Assembly: GCA_015680905.1 (NCBI GenBank)
Contig: CM027381.1
Span: 59,338,501 to 59,402,500 of the forward strand
DNA: 64,000 nt
Origin: Coptis chinensis
Lineage: Eukaryota; Streptophyta; Magnoliopsida; Ranunculales; Ranunculaceae
Direction of reading: 5' to 3'
The notes below the pieces were generated by a model. It was not told where the DNA came from, searched no databases, and saw only the letters and a list, made by a program, of their open reading frames with translations. A program made the position numbers and the translations under genes. Numbering within the stretch: the stretch's first letter is position 1; every line of letters starts with the position of its first letter. This document shows, piece after piece, positions 22,301-35,110 of the stretch.

Positions 22301-23192
22301 GACAAGCGCTAGCAAAAGTACGATATTGTTTTGTAGAAATCTCGGTTTTGCTAGTGGTTTTTCAGGATTGGGAGAAGATTTTGCTAGCTCCCTCATGGTA
22401 TATGGTACAGTGTCCACTTCTCTACCAGTTTGCACAGGAGCACTAATCTTTGGGCACTGCAGACTGAAGTCATAATCTTGACAGTTTCAGCACGCGATAG
22501 AGAAACAAGCTTATCTTTCTATCTGGAGGTCGGTTATGCACGCCGTTTCTTGTGCTGGAAACTAGGTTACAGTGGCTTTCTGAAGACATGAGGCACCACA
22601 CTTGTTTTTCCAATATTTGATTCAGTAACATACATCTTTGTAAGAAGGTTAGAAAATTGGTTTTTGTGGTGCAAGTCATAAAAATGGGTATAACTTTCTC
22701 TCTAGGGGTCAGTTGTAGAAGCCGTTTCTTGTGCCAAAAACTACATTCAGTTGTCTTCCTAATGGCACTGCACCTATTACTTCTTTAATTATTTTAGTTA
22801 TACAAGTCTTTCGAAGGCAGAGAAATTAGTTAGTTTTAACACATGTGGAGAAACAAACCAGTATGATGCCCTCCCTTGAGGTGTTGAATCTTTTCTGTGA
22901 ATGTGGGCTGAACTCAGAACTTCGATAGCCAGTTTGATACATATCACAAGAACGGGCATATCTTTCTCCACGCAGATCGGGTTTGCAAGCCATTAATTGT
23001 TTTAGAAATCAGATTCAAGCATCTTTCCAATAGTACATGGGAGAAAGTACCGTTCTTATTAAAGTGGTATAGAAATTCAGATATTTAAGTGCACAGGTGG
23101 GACACTAGCAATCTAGCTTGTTTTTACACATCTTAGTAAAATAAGCATATCTCCTTCTACCAAGGTCAGATCTGCATGTCGTTAATTTCTAG
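19356..23192. repeat. Z region, copy A: tandem about 2.2-kb units without protein genes
   Basis: The region holds one diverged first unit and a second unit starting at 'aacatgaaaaatcaaaac' (21349), cut off at 23192. Recurrent blocks are 'gaagtgtttctaccagtttc', dyad-symmetric segments such as 'gactggtgcagtc' (20540, 22009) and 'gggggtggtgc..ccac' (20757, 22208). It also has several ~180-bp subrepeats with 'atatctttctcc..aggtcgg'. Open frames are short, differ between units and lack known motifs. It matches 43774-47612 closely. Confidence 0.8.
22001..22026 (+). other. Strong dyad (hairpin-forming) in Z unit
   Basis: Arms GGCGGGAGACTG and CAGTCCCGCC are separated by GTG, with a two-base bulge. 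Reduced forms with core GACTG-GTG-CAGTC recur at 20540, 46422 and 48610, and a mutated form with an A loop at 44946. The dyad is retained in diverged units, but no function is known to me. Confidence 0.6.
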
Positions 23193-23218
23193 GCAATCTA
23201 GCTTGTTTGGGGGTGGTT
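23193..23218. other. Rearrangement junction with templated filler
   Basis: The 16 bases 23193-23208 (gcaatctagcttgttt) duplicate 23108-23123. They are followed by gggggtggtt, which is exactly the end of the Athila polypurine tract, and then by the LTR. Z thus joins the 3' end of an Athila internal region through copied filler. This is not an ordinary integration site. Confidence 0.8.
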
Positions 23219-24680
23219 TGATAAGATCCCAAAATTGTAGTTTTAACCCCTTAACAATAATACTTTTAGACCAATTATGCGAGTAATAAATAAGAGTTAA
23301 TGCTAATTACGTGTTTTTATGTATTTCAGACATTGAAGTCAATTATGTGCAAAAATATGCCACTTTGGCAAGATAAATGAAAAAGGGTTGGTTGCTAAGA
23401 AGTTTTGTGATTAAAGGCCAAGATTCAAGGAGAAAAAACCTTTGTAAAGCCCGGTTAAAAGCTGAAAAGTCAAAGTCAACGCGGGCAGAAACAGCACACA
23501 AAAGTCAGCAGAACTTCCGAAGACTGTGTCTTTGGACTCAGGCCTCAGAATTGGGCGTACTTTATGTCAAAACGACCTGCTCAGAAAGAGCTTTCCAATG
23601 TTTCAAACCTTGACCCAATCAAAGGAGCTGAAGTGGACAGAAAACCTATTGAAGTCATAGCCAGCTGAAAAGGGATCTGTGGACTGAAGAAATTGGGCTT
23701 TGGGCTCGATTTCCCGACCCAAAACATGGCTCCTCAGCCCATGTACGAAAATGTGGATCTGGTCTCTTCCATTTCAACACACAAGACTTAGCTCTTAAGT
23801 ATCAATTAGCTTAGGATAGAAGGTAGCCATTAGAGAATAGCTAGATCTAGTTTTGAGTTTTTGAATTAGTTAATTAATTAGTTTCATTCCTTGTTTTAGA
23901 TTAGTTATTGTTTATCATTGTTTATCATTCATTAGATAAATAAAATAGTTAGTTCTTGATAATTTCGATTTTGTTATTTAAAATTGCTTAGATCTAATTT
24001 CAATTCTTGATATTTAATGATTTCTTAGTTGTTAATTTAGATTTCAATTATTGTTTAGTTGAATTTAATAAAGTTAGAATCTTTATATTATGTGTAATTC
24101 AATTTCATATGGAAATGATAGCATAATGATTCTAGGCTAAACCTTCATTAGAGGGGTTTGAGGAAGCTTGGATGAAGACTTGATATGTTAGTTAGAATTA
24201 TTGCATTTAAGAGTTCACTCTAGTAGGTTAATTGATTCGCCATGAGAATTGGTTGAACTTCCTCACATGCTAATTATTAGTTGGCAGAGATTGCCATGAA
24301 TAATTAGGGATCACAATTAATCTTGATTGGTTATGATTGGAATAATCTACACTAGCATATTTGGAATTTATTTTAGTGAAATCAAATCCCCCTAATCTTT
24401 TCTCCATATTCTTCTCTACATTTTATTCAATTGGTTAGTTAAATTATTATAAGTAAATTCATATAATTAGTTTCATAGTGTAAATTCATCTCTATAAATA
24501 TTGCTCTCACCATTGTTCCCTTGTGTTGATTAATTGATTTCTTTATGTCTTGGTAGTTTAGGAGTGGAACGATTCCGTACTCTATATATTGCATGAATAT
24601 ATATGTGAGAGTAGGAAAAAAATAATTGATATCGTAAGAATAAGGTTAGAGTAATCTAATTGAGTTTTTACGGGTTATCA
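23219..24680 (+). mobile_element. 5' LTR of Athila-like element 1
   Basis: 1462 bp, TGATAAGATCCC to GGGTTATCA. The first half matches the other family LTRs. The second half (after about 24150) differs strongly: it contains 'atgaatatatatgtgagag' and ends with 'gtttttacgggttatca'. A primer site follows two bases after its end. It is preceded by a PPT remnant, not by a target-site duplication. Confidence 0.9.
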
Positions 24681-24682
24681 AA

Positions 24683-24697
24683 TGGCGCCGCTGCCAT
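24683..24697 (+). promoter_or_regulatory. Primer-binding site of element 1
   Basis: TGGCGCCGCTGCC follows the LTR end after two A residues. Athila-group elements usually have TGGCGCCGTTGCCGGGG, complementary to tRNA-Asp. This site matches through thirteen bases with one change (T to C) and then departs. Confidence 0.82.
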
Positions 24698-25285
24698 CTT
24701 AGTTCCCTTTAGTATTGTTTTCTTTAGAATTGTTAGTTTTCCAAAGTCCCATAACCCACCCACTTTTGTTTGATTCTCACTGTGGTTGTCCGTTTCAGCA
24801 CTGAAAATTTTCCTCGCAAAATTACACGGAGCGCGACTCGCGCCCAAACGCTTGGAACTCCACTTTTTGGCTGAGCGCGACACGCGCCTTGCCAAGGCAA
24901 AACACGAGCGCCCCCCGTGCTAAAGCACCTGGACCTTGAGTTTTTCCCTGAGCGCGACCCGAGCCCAAACGCCTGGAACTCCAGCTTGACCTGAGCTCGA
25001 CCTGCGCCCTACCTAGGCCTATTCTGAGCACAACCGGCGCCCTCTGCTGAAACTGTCCGATTTCCACAGGTTTGTTTCAAACTTCCATTTCTTTCAAGGT
25101 TTTCAGTATTCTAACTTGTTATACACACTGAGCACGCGTAAACAAGATGATATTCATAAGTGAAGCAAAGAGGCATTCAGGTAATCTTTTCTTCCACACC
25201 TCGCATCTCCTGTTAGAGGTTCATTCTAGCATATCAGGATTGTTTGGAGTGTTGTTGTGTTTCGTTAAGATTGGCTTAGCCTTGT
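24698..25285 (+). other. 5' leader of element 1
   Basis: This untranslated leader lies between the PBS and the gag ATG. Apart from the GC-rich repeat block at 24829-25041 it shows no reading frame of note. In this group the leader would carry RNA packaging and dimerisation signals, but I can point to no specific one. Confidence 0.6.
24829..25041 (+). repeat. GC-rich leader repeats, GAGCGCGACYCGCGCCC units
   Basis: Six units start at 24829, 24873, 24905, 24950, 24993 and 25025, with spacing of 43-45 or 32-33 bp. Long units continue 'aaacgcctggaactccag' and short ones 'taccaaggc'. Units of the same two lengths recur far downstream at 37517-37660 and, in element 2, at 55563-55655. The block stands out against its AT-rich surroundings. 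Confidence 0.88.
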
Positions 25286-26042
25286 ATGAGATTAAGGTCA
25301 GGCCGAAGAAAAACGCCTAACGAAATCAACCGGCAACGTCAACAAACACGTCTTTCTAGTATACCACTCATTACACCTCTAGCTAATATACCACACACAC
25401 CATCTGAAATAATGGCTGAAGAAAGAGATTCTCCTCTCTCTGACTTTTACAAAGCCTTGAACAATAGCCCTAAATCTTGCATCGTTCTATCTGACCAAGT
25501 GGGGGATTTTCGAATCCCCCCAAATATATTTAATTTGTTACCCGTTTTTCATGGATTACACCATGAAAATCCTTATCAGCACATGCGTAGGATTGACCAA
25601 GTCCTTACTACATTCCACCATCCTACGGTTGGTGTTGAACAAATTAAACTGAGGGTATTTCCCTTCACTTTAGCCAACAAGTCGGCGTCGTGGTTAACTA
25701 CCCAAGCGCCTAATTCTATGGACTCGTGGGCTAAACTTGTTCAACTGTTTATGGAACATTTTTACCCACCACTGAAGACCGATGAAATGCTTCCCAAGAT
25801 TCATTTCTTTCGACAGAATCCTCATGAATCATTTTCAGAGGCTTGGAATCGTTTCACCGATCTACTTATAGAGTGTCTACACCATAACCTCGCGAAAGAC
25901 ACGCTAGTTCGTGCCTTTTTCAAGGGATTGTTACACCACCACAAGGAGGTGCTTGACATAATGAATGGAGGTAGTTTCCTCAGTAAGGGAGCCTCAGAGG
26001 CTTATAAATTTTTAGAAGGTCAAACTAAGCGTAATAATAACT

Positions 26043-26057
26043 GGGGGGGGGGGGGGG
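26043..26057 (+). repeat. 15-G run that breaks the gag frame
   Basis: Fifteen consecutive G follow an Asn-Asn-Asn-Trp stretch. Element 2 has eight G at the same codon position (63138-63145 on the plus strand, as C). The frame is lost there in both copies. Confidence 0.9.
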
Positions 26058-26960
26058 TAGTGACGATATCTCCCGTTCCGCTATTCTTCTACAACAGTTA
26101 AGGCCGCCGGTATGTTTGAGATGAAACCCGATCCGGAACTTAAAAATTTAATTGAATCTCTCACTAAAAAGGTAGAGGCTATTTTTGTTCAACAATAGCC
26201 TATTCCCGTCATGAATGTCAACACCAATCCATGTAATTTCTGTTTGAGTCCAGAGCATCCCGACTCTTATTGTCCTCTCGTTTACGAATAACAAACATTA
26301 CAACAAGATAACGTTTGCTCAATTAATAGCTATACTATTCCTAATGCCCCTTGGAGACAACATCCCAACTTCAGTTGGAGAAATAATCAACAAGTAACAC
26401 CTCCAGGGTTTAATAATCAAAATGTTAGGCCAGCAAACAATTATAACCAAGGCCAACCACGACAAGGTCAAGGACAAGGTCAGGGTAATTATAATTATAA
26501 CAACCAGGCTCAACCACAACAAGAACAAGGTCAGGGTAATTATAATAATTATAACAATAATAATTAAAATGCTAATAGAGATATCGTTTCGATTAATAAT
26601 AATAACTATCAAAATCCACCAATTAATAATCAACGTGACATAGTTCCTGTCACACAACCTATAGCTAACACTCCTCCACAACTGTATCATTTCGATACCT
26701 TTATACAATCTCAACAACAGATTTTACAAGCCATCCAAATTTCCTTACAACAATTAACTCAAGAGAAAGTACAACCCAAAGGTGTGTTTCCAGGTCAAGC
26801 GATAGCTAATCCTAAAACAACAAACACAGCCTTTGAGGTGAATGGTAATACTAGTACAGAAAATACAAACGTAGGTGAGCTAAATGCCATCACCACTCTC
26901 CATTCTGGGAGAGTGATTGATAACAAAGTAACTATGCCTATAGTTACCCCACCTGTTGTG

Positions 26961-26965
26961 CGTAC
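26961..26965. repeat. Target-site duplication CGTAC (left of solo LTR)
   Basis: CGTAC precedes and CCTAC (28428-28432) follows the solo LTR: a 5-bp duplication with one difference. The gag-protease coding sequence continues across it when compared with element 2. Confidence 0.7.
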
Positions 26966-28427
26966 TGATAAGAGCCTAAAAATGTAGTTTTAACCCCTTA
27001 ACAATAATACTTTTAGACCAATTATGCGAGTAATAAATAAGAGTTAATGCTAATTACATGCTTTTATGTATTTCAGGCATTAAAGTAAACTATGTGTAGA
27101 AATGTACCACTTTGGCGATATAAAAGAGCAAGGGTTGGTTGCTAAGAAGTTCTGTGATTAAAAGCTAAGACGGGTAGAAATAGCACACAAAAGTCAGCAG
27201 AACTTCCGAAGATCGTATCTTTGGACTCAGGCCTCGGAATTGGGCGTACCTTATGTCAAAACGACCGGCTCGGAAAGAGCTTTCCAATGGTCTGAACCTT
27301 GAGCCTATCAGAGGTGCAAAAGTGGATGAAAAGCCTATTGAAGTCAAAGCCAGCTGAAAAGGACCCTGTGGACTGAAGAAATTGGGTTTTGGACTCGATT
27401 TTCCGGCCCAAAACATGGACCCTCAGCCCATGCACGAAAATGTGGATCTGGTCTCCTCCATTTCCACACACAAGACTTAGCTCTTAAGTATCAATTAGAT
27501 TAGGATAGAAGGTAGCCATTAAAGCTTAGTTCTAGATCTAGCTTTTCAATTAATTAATTAGTTTCCATTCCTTGTTTTAGATTAGTTATTTGAATAATTG
27601 TTTATCATTCATTAGATAAATAAAATAGTTAGTTCTTGTTAAATTCGATCTTTGTTATTTAATGATTGTTTAGATTAATTTCGATTCTTATTATTGAATG
27701 ATTTCTTAGTTGTTAATTTATATTTCAATTATTGTTTAGATTAATTTCGATTCATGTTATTGAATGATTTTTTAGTTGCTAATTTAGATTTCAATTATTG
27801 TTTAGTTAAATTTAATAAAGGTAGAATCTTTATATTATGTCATATTCAATTTCATATGGAAATGATAGTTTGATTAATCAAGGCTAAACCTCCATTAGAG
27901 GGGTTTGATGAAGCCTTGATAAAAACTTGATTGTATAGTATAAAATCGTTGTAAGAGTCTATTCCACTCTAGAAGGTCGTTGATTCGCCATGAGAATGGG
28001 TGGACGTCCTCACATGCTAGTTATGAATTGGTAGAGATGCCATGTATAATTAGGGATTAGAGCGACCAATTCTTACCGTAAGAACATAAGAATTGGATTA
28101 CAACAATCTATGCTAGTTTCTTAAGTTGGATTCAAGGTGGATTCAATTCCCCCCTAATTCTTATTCTATATTCAAACCTTAATATTTCGTAGCATTTCGT
28201 AGTATAATTCGTAATTCTCTCATTGACTTTGGTAAGATTGATAGTCGTAGGAAACTTGAATGCTAAAGAACTAGGAGTGGGACGAATCTTCTATTCCAAC
28301 TCTACTTCAATAGCATCGAGAGTAGAAAATCTTTGATAATCACGAGTATAGTTCAGTTTTAGTTTTACTTGTGTTTAGAGTTTCATCACTTTATTCATTA
28401 GTAAAACTATCAATTTTTCGTTTATCA
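26966..28427 (+). mobile_element. Athila-family solo LTR inside element 1
   Basis: 1462 bp, TGATAAGAGCCT to CGTTTATCA, in the same orientation as its host. There is no internal sequence. It separates the reading of gag-protease at VTPPVVRT (left) from LEIELDT (right). Element 2 has both parts adjacent (about 62350 on the plus strand), which proves the insertion and its borders. Confidence 0.93.
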
Positions 28428-29520
28428 CCTACACTGGAGATTGAACTAGATACCGTAATAAAAACTGAAGAGCCTACCCCTGTAGAGGTACCAATTAAAC
28501 CACAACCTAAGAAATAGAAAGCAAAGGTTAGACATCCAGTTGATCTATACGCTAAATATAGAGAGAAACCATCGTTTCCCCATAAATTAGCTATGTTAAA
28601 CAGGGATACAAACTTTGACGAGATTAGGGAAGTTTTTAAAAATCTAATGATAAACTTACCTTTTCTGGAAGCAATTAAAAAATTACCTCACCATGTTAAG
28701 TTTCTCAAAGAGTTGTGCACTAAAAGGCGTAAGACAAATATTCCTAAAAACACCTTTTTAACGGAATAGTTTCCAACTTTAATGAAACACAATGGAATCG
28801 TTAAGTACAAGGACCCTGGTTGTCCCACTGTACAATGCACCTTAGGAGATTCCCACACGACGACTGCTTTACTAGACCTGGGGCGAGTGTTAACTTACTC
28901 CCGTATTATCTATACAAACAAATAGGACTACAAGAGATGCAACCTACTAAAATAACGTTGCAATTAGCGGATCGATCTATTAAGTACCCTAAGGGTGTGG
29001 TTGAAAACGTGCTTGTTAAGGTCCAGGATTTCTACTATCCTGCTGATTTTGTTATCCTCGATACAGAAGTCGCTAACAACTCTATCCCAATCATTTTAGG
29101 GCGTCCTTTCTTGGCAACTGCCAACGCACTCATAAACTGCCGTGATGGTTCGATGTCCTTGTCTTTTGGCCATCGTTCTGTTGAGGTAAATGTTTTTAAA
29201 ATGATGAAACAGTTACCTGATTCGTCTGTAGATGGGGAGGTTAGTATGATCGAGAGCTTAGCTCAAGATTATTTTAATAACACGTTTCCAGAAAACCAAA
29301 TGCATAAATTCTTGCCTTTTGGAAGTTCATATTTCGCCGATGACTCCTACTTAGAAGAAGTCAACACCATCTTCGAGTCTACACCTATCATAGACCCTTA
29401 TGTTGCTCCATCTATAGAGTTTGAAGACCTGCTGGCTAAACAAGTATTCGTTACTCAAGATGAAGACCCCCCCCAGAAGCATTTATCGATATTCCTTCCA
29501 CCCGGTGCTTAAACCACTTC
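28428..29520 (+). pseudogene. Protease region of Athila-like element 1
   Basis: After the gag-protease linker (KPQPKK near 28500 and LPFLEAIKKLPHH near 28670) comes the aspartic protease. The active-site block LLDLGASVNLLPYY lies at about 28865-28905, where a one-base deletion shifts the frame. It is followed by LQLADRSIKYPKG, FVILDTEV and the flap/C-terminal motif IILGRPFLATANALINC (29085-29140). The enzyme would cut the gag-pol polyprotein. DLGAS in place of DTGAS is normal in this group. Stops at about 28515 and 28768 and the frameshift make it inactive. A less conserved linker follows to about 29520 (MIESLAQDYFNNTF). Confidence 0.88.
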
Positions 29521-31065
29521 CTCCTGAGTTAAAGTATATTCAACTTGATCCGGATGGTAGTCATTCAATAATAATATCTTCTCTGTTATCTAAGGAGAAA
29601 GAGACACGTTTGATCAGGGTGATTAGGGAACATTGTTCTGCGATTGGTTGGTCCCTAGCCGACATTAAGGGAATTGACCCTAATGTATGCACTCATCGTA
29701 TCCATTTGGAGGATAACGCAAAGACTTCTCGCAAACCTCAAGCATCACTTGAACCCTGCCATGAAAGAGGTGGTCAGGGAAGAGGTTTTACGGTTACTCG
29801 ATGCGGGTATCATATACCCAATCTCTGGTAGCGAATGGGTAAGTCCCATTCATGTAATTCCTAAGAAATTAGGGATTACCATGGTACGTAATACCAAGGG
29901 TGAATATGTTGCCACGCATGGTCCTATGAAATGGAGGATTTGTATTGATTACAGACGTTTAAATGTCATGACACGAAAGGATCATTTTTCTTTACCCTTT
30001 ATAGATCAGATCCTTAAACGTATAGCTGGTCATATTTTTTATTGCTTTTTGGATAGCTACTCTGGCTATTTCCAAATTATTATTGATATAGATGACCAAG
30101 AAAAGACTATCTTCAAATGTCCTTTTGGAACATACGCCTTCCAGCGGTGTATGCTTCATATATTTAGTGACATGGTAGAGCATTTAATGGAAGTATTCAT
30201 GGATGATTTTTCTATCTATGGAGACTCTTTCATTGCCTGCCTGTCTAACCTGTCTAAAGTTTTGACACCATGTGAAGAGAAAAGTCTGGTTTTAAATTGG
30301 GAAAAATGTCATTTTATGGTGAAAAAAGGCATAGTACTAGGTCACATTGTATCTAGTGATGGCATCGAAGTAGATAAGGCCAAACTAGATAAGATAGCGA
30401 CTCTACCAATACCACAGACTGTTCGTGATATTAGAGCCTTTCTAGGCCATGCAGGTTTTTATAGGCGCTTTATCAAAGATTTTTCAAAAATAGCTAGGCC
30501 GTTAACTAATTTGCTTTTAAAGGATGCCATTTTTTATTTTAATTTTAACTGTAAACAGTCTTTTGAAACTTTAAAAGCCGCTTTAACTTTTTCACCCATT
30601 ATACAGCCTCCCGATTGGTCTAAACCTTTTGAACTCATGTGTGATGCTAGTAATTATGCAGTTGGTGCTTCCTTAGGACAGAAACTAAATAATAAATCCA
30701 CTGTTATTTATTATACTAGTAAAACTCTAAACGATGCTCTAAGGAATTATACAACAACTGAAAAAGAATTGTTAGTTGTCGTTTATGCTTTAGATAAGTT
30801 TCGTCCTTATTTGGTTGGTTCTAAGACTCTAGTTTACACGGACCATGCAGCCCTTAGGTACCTTATCGCAAAGAAGGATGCTAAGCAGAGATTAATCCGA
30901 TGGATTCTTCTCCTACAAGAGTTCACATTAGAAATAAAAGACAAAAGAGGGGTTGAAAACGTAGTTGCCGACAACTTATCTAGACTTACAAACGACGATG
31001 ATAGTGATTCTGAGTCCATACCGGATTCTTTTCCTGATGAGCATCTGTATGCTATTTTTTCTGCA
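29521..31065 (+). pseudogene. Reverse transcriptase and RNase H of Athila-like element 1
   Basis: The region reads [31 protein letters not shown], then KCPFGTYAF and, after a gap, [24 protein letters not shown] is the catalytic motif of the palm. Next come [30 protein letters not shown], and the RNase H-like domain from [12 protein letters not shown] through [18 protein letters not shown] to [10 protein letters not shown]. About 14 residues with the expected MPFGLCNAP motif are missing in frame between TYAF and QRCM (near 30135), removing part of the active site. A frameshift near 29690-29760 separates the start of the domain. Together the domains would copy element RNA to DNA; here they cannot. 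Confidence 0.93.
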
Positions 31066-32477
<1,412 letters not shown>

Positions 32478-33077
32478 CTATAAAGGACCGGAAATACCTT
32501 GCTTTTAATCATTGGGAAGTGCATTAACATAAATACGGCAGTAAGAAGAGGTAATACAAACGCGGTGTAAACTATAAAAACGAGTCAAGGTTGATTGACC
32601 CACACTAGCACTTTTAAGGGTGATCCTATTACGGGAATATATCACAATTTTTATTGCCTAATAACCAATTTGGTCCCGAGGTAAGGAATAACCGGTTACA
32701 CAAAAGATGCAGTCAATACAGCTAACCACACCCGTAACTCAAGTCAATTACGAGGTTTTTAAACCCCCGGTGAGATACACAACTAAATCGTGCAAGATCA
32801 TCATTAGGACCATCATACTCGCCGACCATCGATGAACCGATCGGATTAACCAACCAAAGTTAGCTTCTTCATTATGTATTGAACAGAGGCAAAAGCGCCT
32901 CAGAATAAATGGACGATAGTAAAAGTCATGGTAAACCCCGTAGCTACTTGTACTAAAAACAAGTAAGCGTAATCCCCCTAGACAATAAAATATGTTGACA
33001 TGAGGAGGAACATATTTACTAGTTATATCATCTGCAATCCTTTGAATCTCGAGGCTCTTCAACCAATCATATACTTT
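32478..33077 (-). pseudogene. petB: petB exon 2 (cytochrome b6), plastid-derived and degraded
   Basis: The minus strand reads [20 protein letters not shown], then [15 protein letters not shown] and [20 protein letters not shown], which includes a haem-ligand His region of cytochrome b6. Further motifs down to the C-terminus (near 32490, FPV at the end) are recognisable in shifting frames. At 600 bp it is some 40 bp shorter than a usual exon 2. Deletions and stops after about residue 110 end the reading frame. In chloroplasts the protein is a membrane subunit of the b6-f complex. This nuclear copy lacks a promoter, intron removal and an intact frame. Confidence 0.95.
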
Positions 33078-33829
33078 ATTGAGATAGGTAAACCAAGGGA
33101 ACTCCCCTCCTAGAACTGTATATGAGAATTTCATCTCAGAGGTTGCAACGGATATGTAATAGAAAGTTTTAAACTTCTTCTTATTCTTAGTTGATTAAAT
33201 TAAATCTTCTCTGAAGATAAGGGGAAAAACCCTCAAGCTTTTTTGTGATGATAATGCCAAAATATCAAGTCGGCTCATTCGCCTTTATGTTGATATTTAC
33301 AGGCCTCTTGAATCTTCTTTGTCCCTATTTTTATTTATTTTATTTATTGATAGGAATTCTCTTGTTGAGACCCTATGAATCGTTAAAACCTGATTGATTC
33401 ATACTCTAGAACCCGATGATTGAATAAAGCCCCCAAGTTTAAGCCCAAAGGTTCTCTCGAAGTAAGAACCTTTTATTATCACTTATTCAATTAATAGATG
33501 AAATAACTAAAAATTGAGAAACTTTTGTCCGTTGGTCAAAATAAACAAATTTTGATTTATAATTTTATAATTATAAATCTTTGAAATTTTTTTTGAGCCC
33601 AAATGAGGTCTGAATAGTAGGTATGAATCATAGTTCAAGCATTTCTTGTTTCTTGTCTATTCCATATATTCCGTGCTCGGATAAATGTACTATCAATAGG
33701 ATCAATTATAACAAGTCACACACTCATATTCGGAAATAGAAACAAAGGAATTCCACGGTCGAACTACTAGAAACAACCCTAAGTGATTCGTTTTGGATTG
33801 AAAGGCGGGACTTACTGATTTTTATGGAC
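33078..33829 (-). other. petB group II intron and flank, plastid-derived
   Basis: Directly upstream (minus strand) of petB exon 2 is an intron end with 'gatgaaattctcat' and 'gggagttcccttgg', matching domain V/VI position. The remainder up to psbH is AT-rich and non-coding. Confidence 0.75.
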
Positions 33830-34048
33830 CTAATTCATTGAAATTCCATCCAGCAAAACGGAAGAATTATAAATCTCCAAAATAATAGCTAGAATACCCA
33901 AATAGAGCCATTCGACTCCCATCAAAGGGGTAGTTCCCCACCCAGAGCTACTTTCCCATATTCAGAATTCAATGGTTTCAATAAACTCCCCGCACCGGTT
34001 AGTCTTGGGACGAGATCTAGAACTACCCTCAACGGTTTGTGTAGCCAT
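33830..34048 (-). pseudogene. psbH: psbH (photosystem II 10-kDa phosphoprotein), plastid-derived
   Basis: The minus-strand start ATGGCTACACAAACCG gives MATQTVEGSSRSRP, the phosphorylatable N-terminus of PsbH. Later frames show [18 protein letters not shown] and the membrane segment end [15 protein letters not shown] with its stop at 33830. Total length is about 219 bp, close to the usual gene, but single-base changes shift the frame after the SRP stretch and again near 33930. It is non-functional. Confidence 0.93.
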
Positions 34049-34157
34049 AAATCCTATTGCATTGGCTGATATTGGTTGACTTTGTATACCATTCCGTTGT
34101 AAACAAAGCGATCTTATCATAGATCCATTGTGGTCTTGAAATTTTATAATAATAATA

Positions 34158-34256
34158 ATGGAAACAAAGAACCCCGGTCGCCATCTTTATATCTGGTTTA
34201 CTTGTAAGTTTTATTGGAGAACTTTATATACCGCTTTTGGGCAACCCTCTCAACAA
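34158..34256 (+). pseudogene. psbN: psbN fragment, plastid-derived
   Basis: Plus-strand ATG at 34158. After one frame change the sequence reads VAIFISGLLVSFIGELYIPL-like, then AFGQPSQQ in the proper frame, the body of PsbN, which assists photosystem II assembly. It is opposite to psbH, as in chloroplast genomes. It is cut at QQ, where integrase sequence resumes ('cacggttttatttat'). Confidence 0.88.
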
Positions 34257-35110
34257 CCCACGGTTTTATTTATATTCTAGTTGTCGTGGACTACGTGTCT
34301 AAATAGATAGAGGCCATGGCTTGCCGTAGCAATGACCATAAGACAGTTGTGTTTTTGTTAAAAGTATAACGATTTAGCATTCCCAAAGCCATCATTAGTG
34401 ATGGTGGAACACATTTTTGCAACAGAGTTGTTGTATCTCTCGTGAAAAAGTATAGAGTTACACATAAGGTAGCAACTCCGTATCATCCACAAACTAGCAG
34501 ACAAGTAGAAATTTCTAATAGGGAAATCAAAAAGATTTTAGAAACAATTATAAATCTTGATAGGAAAGACTGGTCAAAGCGTCTATCCAATGTCTTATGG
34601 GCATATATGACTGCTTTCAAAACTCTTATAGGTATGTCTCCCTTTAGACTTTTATTTGGAAAACGTTGTCATTTGCTCGTTAAATTGGAGAACCGTGCTA
34701 TGTGGATTATAAAAAGCCTTAACTTCAATTTTGATGAGGCGGGTGTCAAGCGCAAGTTGCAATTGAATGAACTTGAAGAAATCCGTAGTGATTCTTATGA
34801 TCTCACAAAGGATTATAAAGCTAACATGAAATGTGTTAATGATAAGCAAATCTTGTGCAAAGAGTTTGTGGTAGGTTAAAAGGTCTTACTTTACAACTCC
34901 CGTCTACATATTTTTCCAGGGAAATTAAAAACCCGTTGGTCTGGTCTTTTTCTGGTTACTAAAGTCACCCCTCATGAGGCAATCACCTTGGTAAATCTCA
35001 AGGACAACAGTACCTTTCAAGTCAATGGCCAACGGTTAAAATATTTTCACGAGCTTTTATCCCCTGATGTAGAGAAAGTCCTTTTACAGGACCCTATCTA
35101 TGAGGACTGA
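34257..35110 (+). pseudogene. Integrase of element 1, C-terminal part
   Basis: It resumes at HGFIYILVVVDYVSK, the strand following the first catalytic Asp. ISDGGTHFCNRVV holds the second Asp, and [13 protein letters not shown] the Glu region. Then come [20 protein letters not shown], the polypeptide [12 protein letters not shown] and a C-terminal domain ending at a TGA (35108-35110). Stops at about 34303 and 34877 and a frame change interrupt it. There is no chromodomain, as is usual in Athila-group elements. An intact integrase would join the DNA copy to the chromosome. Confidence 0.9.

Larger units (their letters stand above)
16093..23192 (+). repeat. Direct segmental duplication, copy A (solo LTR + X 5' end + Z)
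   Basis: It is colinear with 40457-47612 across four unrelated components: an Athila LTR, the X gag start, the X 5' LTR, and Z. The shared junctions between components show one duplication rather than repeated insertion at the same sites. Confidence 0.85.
25286..26965 (+). pseudogene. gag: gag of Athila-like element 1
   Basis: The ATG at 25286 opens MRLRSGRRKTPNEINR, followed by a retrotransposon gag domain (about residues 75-260: KLRVFPFTLANKSASWL, SWAKLVQLFMEHFYPP, FFRQNPHESFSEAW). After 271 aa the frame is lost at a run of 15 G (26043-26057). The continuing frames hold a CX2CX4HX4C zinc knuckle (CNFCLSPEHPDSYC, near 26230-26275), an Asn/Gln/Gly-rich low-complexity region (26430-26600) and a Gln-rich helix (26700-26780). 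Stops occur near 26200, 26290 and 26565. Gag binds the RNA and forms the particle. The solo LTR at 26966 interrupts the coding region, which resumes at 28428. The Athila assignment is firm; the gene is dead. Confidence 0.9.

Noticed and set aside
24829-25041. CpG-island promoter of a host gene
   Set aside because: It is a short tandem repeat inside a retroelement leader, repeated at 37517 and 55563, with no host exon nearby.
26319-26717. Minus-strand hydrophobic Ile/Leu-rich frame that looks like a membrane protein (also 62596-62937, plus)
   Set aside because: It is the antisense of the Asn-rich low-complexity part of gag in both elements.
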